Positions 13,190 through 17,725 of a stretch of 17,725 bases of DNA are shown here, one piece after another (the first letter of the stretch is position 1; each line of letters opens with the position of its first letter). Source of the stretch: UBA11612 sp963976395. GTDB lineage: Bacteria; Pseudomonadota; Alphaproteobacteria; Rhodospirillales; Rhodospirillaceae. Position numbers and translations under genes: made by a program. Location of the stretch: contig CAXBLG010000075.1 in the NCBI GenBank assembly GCA_963976395.1, positions 1-17,725 on the forward strand, written 5' to 3'. The notes below the pieces were generated by a model that did not search any database, was not told where the DNA came from, and worked only from the letters and a program-made list of their open reading frames with translations.

Positions 13190-14449
13190 CTAGTGATCGT
13201 GCGTTGCGCCAGATTTTTCGATATCGGCTTTGATGAGAAAGCTATTTTCAGTGACATAGGTCGTGCCGGTCCTCAATCCGCCTAGGACTTCGGTATATGT
13301 GCCATCACTTTCTCCGAGATCGAGCATGCGCACTTCGTATGTGTTGCCAACCTTTGCGTAGACAACCGTGAAATCTCTGAAGGTCTGAAGGCCCGCGTTC
13401 CTCACTGCCAGAGGTGCTTCCCGGCTGGCGAAGATCACGTCTCCTATCACCAGCATGCCCGGTTTCCAGACACCCGATTTGTTGTCTAAATACACCTGTA
13501 CCGGACTGGATTGCGTGGACGCGTGCGCCATGGGAAGAACCGCCGCAACGATTGACTCCGTCATGTATTCTCCTTCAAGAGACTTGATAGCGACGACCTG
13601 CCCGCTCTCGATTTTCGCCGTATGGCGGGGAAAGAGAGCAAGCTCCGCGATAACACTCGATGTGTCTGCGATTTCAAACAGAGGCGTGTCGCCGGTCAGT
13701 TCGCCGATGGCCGCATTTCGCTGTACGATACGACCAGTGATGGGTGCCAGAACCCGGTAAGACCGGAGGCTGTCGTTGCTTTCCACTACGGCTAACACGT
13801 CTCCTTTATTGACGACTTCGCCAACTGTTCGGTTTATTTCCTGAACAACTCCAGTAAACCGCGCCCGTACCTGGGCAAATTTCGCAGGATCGGGCTGTAT
13901 GCGGCCTGTAAGAGAAATGATAGATGCAATGGTCGCCGAACCCGCAACTTCAGTCCCAATGCCTGATGCATCCGCCACCGATTTGGCTATGGTAGTCCGA
14001 CCTTCATGGGACTCATACGCCCATGAATATTTTTGGCCCGACCAGGTTGCTGAGACGTTTACGTCGAAGGAGTGCGGTTCAGTGATGATTCCTTGGCCCT
14101 TCAAGTAATCGCCTTCGGCTACGAACTTGAATCTGTCGGTGCCCTCGCCAAGCCTTACGAGTTCGACAGTAAGGCCAACCGACGAGGGATCAATGGGCTC
14201 TCCGTCGCTATACGGGTATAATCGGAACTGCGGCGGGACGCCGGATTCGAAAATCGTGACTTCAAGTGCGAAGTTACCGTTTCTAAGCAGACGCCCGTTA
14301 TGTGGTCCGCGCTCATAATCCCCTGTTTCTGTTTCCGCGCTAGGATTGAATGTCGCCGTATCGCCGCGGAATTCCGACAAATTGACTGCGCCAGTTCCAA
14401 CAAGAGCGACGAGGACAATGGCCGCAGCGATGAGATGTTGTTTTTGCAT
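13190..14449 (-). CDS. czcB: CzcB-type periplasmic adaptor (MFP), 419 aa
   Basis: Membrane-fusion protein linking the RND pump to the outer-membrane channel. An N-terminal hydrophobic anchor or signal (AAAIVLVALVGTGAV, about residues 8-22) is followed by an extra N-terminal domain (GPHNGRLLRNGNFALEVTIF, residues 48-67) of the type found in many alphaproteobacterial CzcB proteins. Then come the beta-barrel and lipoyl halves: ISLTGRIQPDPAKFAQVRAR (178-197), GVVQEINRTVGEVVNKGDVL (200-219) and VLAPITGRIVQRNAAIGELT (233-252). The coiled-coil hairpin between the lipoyl halves is very short. The end carries HDH, a possible metal ligand. It starts 12 nt after czcC, with AGGAA overlapping the czcC stop, and is followed by czcA. 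Confidence 0.92.
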   Translation of the reverse strand: MQKQHLIAAAIVLVALVGTGAVNLSEFRGDTATFNPSAETETGDYERGPHNGRLLRNGNFALEVTIFESGVPPQFRLYPYSDGEPIDPSSVGLTVELVRLGEGTDRFKFVAEGDYLKGQGIITEPHSFDVNVSATWSGQKYSWAYESHEGRTTIAKSVADASGIGTEVAGSATIASIISLTGRIQPDPAKFAQVRARFTGVVQEINRTVGEVVNKGDVLAVVESNDSLRSYRVLAPITGRIVQRNAAIGELTGDTPLFEIADTSSVIAELALFPRHTAKIESGQVVAIKSLEGEYMTESIVAAVLPMAHASTQSSPVQVYLDNKSGVWKPGMLVIGDVIFASREAPLAVRNAGLQTFRDFTVVYAKVGNTYEVRMLDLGESDGTYTEVLGGLRTGTTYVTENSFLIKADIEKSGATHDH

Positions 14450-14461
14450 GGTCGTATGTTC

Positions 14462-15829
14462 CTATTCGTTCGGCGTCACGAATTCGCCGGCATTCGGCGA
14501 GTCACCGATCAGACGTTCAATTTCGAGTATCGAATCATGATAGGTTGATGCCGCTTCAATCCGTTGCACATCGATTTGACGGAGTTGTTCCTGCGCGGCG
14601 GAAAGTTCAAGGTAGGTAAACCGCCCATCCATGAAACCGCTTTCCATTCGGGCGAGCGTGTCTTCGGCAACAGGCAGGGCATCTTGAGTTAGGGTCCGCA
14701 GGCTGAGGCGTGCTTGCTCGGCCTGTTGGTGCAATGCGAAAAGCGTCGCAAGAAGGCTTGCCCGCGCAGCGCTTTCGGAATAGTTCACTTGTTCCATATG
14801 CGCTGCCGCTTCTTGCTCTGCGCCCGCGTTCCTTCCGCCCGTTCCGAGTGGGATTGTCGCGCTTAGAATGAAGGCTTGATCCTTCGTGCGTTGTAACCGC
14901 CGTACCCCCGCGCTGACGGTCACATCGGGTGTTCTTTGTGACCGAGTAAGCCGCAAACGCGCTTCCGCCAGACGCCGCTCGCTGGCGAATTTCAACAATG
15001 TAGGGCTTTCATCAACAGCATCTGCCATTCGGGAAAACGGGTTAAGTGGAGGCAAGTCAAATAGATTGCCTTCTGCTTTTCCGGTGCCTTCGGCCGCGCC
15101 TCCCCATGTAGAAGCCAAAATGGCCCAGGTCCGCTGCGCTGCGCTTCGAGCTTCGCTTTCCGCAAGACGTGCAAGACTGACAGATACTTGCGCGGTCCCG
15201 TTTTCGAGCGGGGACCCGGCACCTATTGACTGGCGGCGGCCTACCCATTCCGCAGTCCGCTCTGCACGTTTGCGCTGCTCCGTAGCCATAACCCAGTTTT
15301 CCTGAGCGGCCATGAGCTCGATAAAGCGGCGCGCCACGTCACTCAAAATGTCGAGACGTTGAGCGTCGAGTTCGATCTCCAATAGATCGCGTTGCCTGTC
15401 CACACGGGCGACCCGCAAATTCCTCTTGCCTCCAAGCTCCAGAACAGTGCCAAGGCGCAAGGTTGCTTCAACATCGTCAAAGGCATTCAGTTGCCCCGTT
15501 CCAAATAAATTTTCTACTTCTGCACCGAGTTGAATTGGGGGTCGCAACGATTCCTGATGTCTTAGGCCCTCAATAGCGCGCAGCGCAAAACGCTGACCCA
15601 GAAGTTCCGGATTTGTTGCCAGGACCATTTCAATCACCTCACGCAACGTCATGGCGGGTGCGGAGATTGAGTGTAGTTCAGCTTTATTCGGTGCGGACTC
15701 TTGTGCTGAGGCGGGAAATGGCCATGCATTTAACAGTATCATCAGTACTGCCCACGACATAAACACGAATAGAAGTTTATTGAACGCAGGCAATATCGTT
15801 CCCATTGGCACTGTGGGTATATGGATCAA
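14462..15829 (-). CDS. czcC: CzcC-type outer-membrane efflux protein, 455 aa
   Basis: TolC/OEP-family channel forming the outer-membrane exit of the tripartite pump. The start is a TTG at 15829, supported by GGAGGA (15842-15837) 8 nt upstream; the next in-frame ATG is 8 codons in and lacks a comparable site. A signal peptide runs to about residue 42 (PFPASA-QES). Two OEP repeats of alternating long helices and strands follow: TLREVIEMVLATNPELLGQR starts the first, and the second carries ERRLAEARLRLTRSQRTPDV and later LEQARLSLRTL-type helices ending in LSAAQEQLRQIDVQRIEAAS. Typical length for CzcC. It is the first structural gene after the hairpin-rich leader, and reads into czcB with 12 nt between. 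Confidence 0.92.
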   Translation of the reverse strand: MIHIPTVPMGTILPAFNKLLFVFMSWAVLMILLNAWPFPASAQESAPNKAELHSISAPAMTLREVIEMVLATNPELLGQRFALRAIEGLRHQESLRPPIQLGAEVENLFGTGQLNAFDDVEATLRLGTVLELGGKRNLRVARVDRQRDLLEIELDAQRLDILSDVARRFIELMAAQENWVMATEQRKRAERTAEWVGRRQSIGAGSPLENGTAQVSVSLARLAESEARSAAQRTWAILASTWGGAAEGTGKAEGNLFDLPPLNPFSRMADAVDESPTLLKFASERRLAEARLRLTRSQRTPDVTVSAGVRRLQRTKDQAFILSATIPLGTGGRNAGAEQEAAAHMEQVNYSESAARASLLATLFALHQQAEQARLSLRTLTQDALPVAEDTLARMESGFMDGRFTYLELSAAQEQLRQIDVQRIEAASTYHDSILEIERLIGDSPNAGEFVTPNE

Positions 15830-15981
15830 AACGGTGTCCTCCGGCCACGATTCTTACGTGGCGCCATATGGCTCGGTTCTCCGTGCACATGATTGTGCTT
15901 GCGGCGACCATTTCGAAATGAGAATTTGTGCCCCTAAAATGCGGGACGAATGCTAGGAAGCACTTTAAAAAGTGCTATGTA
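15830..15981 (-). promoter_or_regulatory. czcI-czcC leader rich in inverted repeats
   Basis: Within 152 nt there are five perfect inverted repeats: AGCACTTT-AA-AAAGTGCT (15959-15976), CATTTCGAAATG (15909-15920), GCACA-TGAT-TGTGC (15885-15898), GCCATATGGC (15863-15872) and GCCACG-N7-CGTGGC (15844-15862). The last ends 2 nt from the czcC ribosome site. The first lies 5 nt past the czcI stop and may end or attenuate transcription. Together they suggest an RNA or protein control region between the two genes. No known riboswitch class is recognised. Confidence 0.45.
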
Positions 15982-16326
15982 CTAAACAAATCTGGGAGGG
16001 CGTTGTGGTGGGGACCGCTGCTGGTCGCGCGGAGGGAATCCTGCTGGAATATCGAATGATGGGAGTGCACGCTGCGTATTCAAATCAACTGCTGTCGCTG
16101 CCGTGAAAAACACCATGTGCGAATGGCCAGAATGCTCCTGTGAGCTACTTTCGATGGGGAAGGACCTTTCGTTTAAGTCAGATTGGGAATGCGGCAACTC
16201 AGGCGCATGCCACACTGAGTCGGCATGAATATGACCGGATAACAGGTCTGATCCCTCGGCCAATGGAATGACCAAGTTGGGCAGCAAAAGCGCGAACATT
16301 TGAAGTGCAACGACTGCGGCACGCAT
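15982..16326 (-). CDS. CzcI-like His-rich periplasmic protein, 114 aa
   Basis: A small exported protein at the head of the czc cluster. The N-terminus MRAAVVALQMFALLLPNLVI is a hydrophobic signal segment ending near LAEG. The mature part has His clusters (SGHIHADSVWHAPELPHS around residues 30-47; QEHSGHSHM around 63-71) and a Pro/Arg-rich tail (SPPQRPPRFV). This organisation is that of CzcI-type proteins encoded before czcC, thought to bind or sense metal in the periplasm and tune efflux. Sequence is too divergent for a firm name. ATG 16326 has GGGGA 5 nt upstream. It is divergent from the MFS gene across 157 nt. Confidence 0.6.
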   Translation of the reverse strand: MRAAVVALQMFALLLPNLVIPLAEGSDLLSGHIHADSVWHAPELPHSQSDLNERSFPIESSSQEHSGHSHMVFFTAATAVDLNTQRALPSFDIPAGFPPRDQQRSPPQRPPRFV

Positions 16327-16483
16327 GTCTTTCCCCTAATCGAGAATGACGGGTAGCATGTTATTAGTTAAAATTAAAGAGCAGATGTGGCTAGCTATTC
16401 CATACTTACGTGTGGGTTACCAAAATAAAACGGGAAGTATTTTACGCGAGTTGTTTGGAAGCGCGCTGCCGCATTAAGAACGG
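16327..16483. promoter_or_regulatory. Divergent promoter region, czcI-like / MFS
   Basis: This 157-nt gap must hold promoters for both the czc operon and the MFS gene. An AT-rich stretch at about 16361-16380 could supply the minus-strand -10 box, and TATTTT near 16438 one for the plus strand, but no convincing -35 partners were found. An imperfect repeat CCATAC-TTAC-GTGTGG (about 16403-16418, one mismatch) is a possible regulator site. No regulator gene is in the window. Confidence 0.4.
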
Positions 16484-17725
16484 ATGTCTATGCTGGACGT
16501 ACTGCACAATACGACATACCGCCGTTTATTTGCAGCCCAGGCCATCGCCTTGCTAGGAACAGGCTTGGCCACGATCGCTCTGGGCCTGCTTGCATACGAT
16601 CTTGCGGGATCTAATGCTGGAGCGGTTCTGGGAACGGCATTCGCGATAAAGATGGTAGCCTATGTCGGTGTCGCGCCGATCGCCGCAGCTTTCGCAGAGA
16701 GACTGCCGAGACGCGCGCTACTGGTTAGTTTTGATATCGTAAGAGCATTACTAGCGTTGTCGCTGCCGTTCGCCCATGAAGTTTGGCATATTTACCTTCT
16801 TATTTTTCTTATGCAGGCGTCATCTGCGGCATTTACACCAACTTTTCAAGCCACCATCCCCGATGTGCTACCTAAAGAGCAGGATTATACGCGCGCCCTT
16901 TCCCTCTCGAGATTGGCTTACGATTTGGAGAGTGTCATCAGCCCCATGCTCGCCGCTGCAGCCTTGACTTTCGTAAGTTTCCACAGCTTGTTCGCGGGCA
17001 CGGTCATAGGTTTCTTATCGTCAGCGGCCCTACTTGTTTCCGTTTTACTCCCCAACCCGAAACCTTCCGCGCCGCGCGGAATTTATGACGCCACCACACG
17101 AGGAGTACGTATATACCTTGCTACCCCCAGGCTTAGGGGGCTGCTTGCGGTAAGCATGTCCGTTGCGGCCGGCGGGGCGATGGTGATTGTGAACACCGTG
17201 GTTATTGTGCAGGGAAAGCTGGCCTTGAGCGAGCACTTCACGGCCATAGCCCTTGCGGTGTTTGGGGCCGGGTCAATGCTTGCGGCATTGTCGTTGCCCA
17301 AACTTCTGGAGATAGTCGCCGACAGGACTGTGATGCTTGTCGGCGTTGTGATTATGCTGGCCGGACTCCTGTGTGGATCACTAGATCCAGAATACAATCT
17401 GTTGTTGCTGATTTGGTTTATGATTGGCATCGGATACTCAGCTGCGCAAACTCCATCTGGTCGGTTGCTGAGAAAGTCCTCGAGTCCAGAAGATCGACCT
17501 GCATTATTTGCCGCGCAGTTTGCACTCTCCCATGCATGCTGGCTTGTTACATATCCTCTAGCAGGGTGGCTGGGGGCGGAGGCTGGATTAGAGAAAAGCT
17601 TTCTTGTTTTGGCTGGGATCACCGGTTTCTCATTGACAGCGATCTTTTTTCTATGGCCGTCATTTGACCCCGACGCTAAGGAACACTCCCACCCCGATTT
17701 GCCCAAAAGTGATCTACACTGGAAA
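16484..17725 (+). CDS. MFS transporter, partial (first 414 aa)
   Basis: An uninterrupted frame from ATG 16484 runs to the window end without a stop. It encodes repeated membrane helices of a major-facilitator permease: LFAAQAIALLGTGLATIALG near the start, KMVAYVGVAPIAAAFAERLP with the acidic/basic loop AERLPRRALL typical of the TM2-TM3 region, then further helices to ITGFSLTAIFFLWP. The end reads KEHSHPDLPKSD, the beginning of a His-rich cytoplasmic tail. MFS proteins of this type sit beside czc or nickel-resistance clusters (NreB-like), and a metal-export role is inferred from the tail and the neighbour. The ribosome site is weak (AAGAA about 5 nt upstream). Its substrate is unknown. Confidence 0.8.
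   Translation, partial: MSMLDVLHNTTYRRLFAAQAIALLGTGLATIALGLLAYDLAGSNAGAVLGTAFAIKMVAYVGVAPIAAAFAERLPRRALLVSFDIVRALLALSLPFAHEVWHIYLLIFLMQASSAAFTPTFQATIPDVLPKEQDYTRALSLSRLAYDLESVISPMLAAAALTFVSFHSLFAGTVIGFLSSAALLVSVLLPNPKPSAPRGIYDATTRGVRIYLATPRLRGLLAVSMSVAAGGAMVIVNTVVIVQGKLALSEHFTAIALAVFGAGSMLAALSLPKLLEIVADRTVMLVGVVIMLAGLLCGSLDPEYNLLLLIWFMIGIGYSAAQTPSGRLLRKSSSPEDRPALFAAQFALSHACWLVTYPLAGWLGAEAGLEKSFLVLAGITGFSLTAIFFLWPSFDPDAKEHSHPDLPKSDLHWK

Noticed and set aside
15830..15981. NiCo (czcD-type) riboswitch
   Set aside because: The known class has a defined four-helix junction and occurs mainly in Firmicutes; the simple separate palindromes here do not show that architecture.

Overview
The window looks like an accessory (genomic-island or plasmid) region of an alphaproteobacterium. 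The DUF3768 protein, the short tyrosine recombinase, the Rep-like HUH protein and the style of the czc cluster all point that way. No rRNA, tRNA, CRISPR array or core housekeeping gene was seen, so the genus stays open.

Layout. (1) 1-3766 holds orphan genes: an unrecognised soluble protein (172-924), a short decayed reading frame with an in-frame amber codon (about 952-1101), a HUH Rep/transposase-like protein on the minus strand (1349-1858), a perfect 26-nt palindrome (2015-2040), an unrecognised protein with an acidic tail whose start region appears frameshifted (2062-2691), and another unrecognised protein (3025 or 3058 to 3726). (2) 3771-6982 holds two secreted proteins on the minus strand, the second ending in two near-identical PPC-type domains, with a divergent XRE regulator. 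Two palindromes lie in the divergent promoter region. (3) 7016-8800 holds a minus-strand set: a tyrosine recombinase with a strong promoter, then DUF3768, then a papain/C39-like cysteine peptidase. Upstream of the recombinase is an AT-rich stretch with repeated TCAATAA heptamers. (4) 9099-17725 holds a small hypothetical gene, remnants of a DUF347 membrane protein and of a CDF metal transporter, and a complete czcCBA heavy-metal efflux operon headed by a His-rich CzcI-like gene. A divergent MFS transporter runs off the right end.

How the genes work together. CzcA (inner-membrane HME-RND pump), CzcB (periplasmic adaptor) and CzcC (outer-membrane channel) form a tripartite exporter for divalent cations of the Zn/Cd/Co/Ni type. 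The CzcI-like protein is a plausible periplasmic metal binder or modulator, and the MFS protein an inner-membrane exporter of the type often found beside such clusters. The CDF transporter that once followed czcA is broken by a nonsense codon. No metal-responsive regulator is encoded here, so control must come from outside the window or through the structured czcI-czcC leader.

The least explained parts are the HUH protein with its nearby palindromes, the recombinase-DUF3768-peptidase set with its repeated heptamers, the XRE-flanked secreted pair, and the hairpin-rich leader before czcC.
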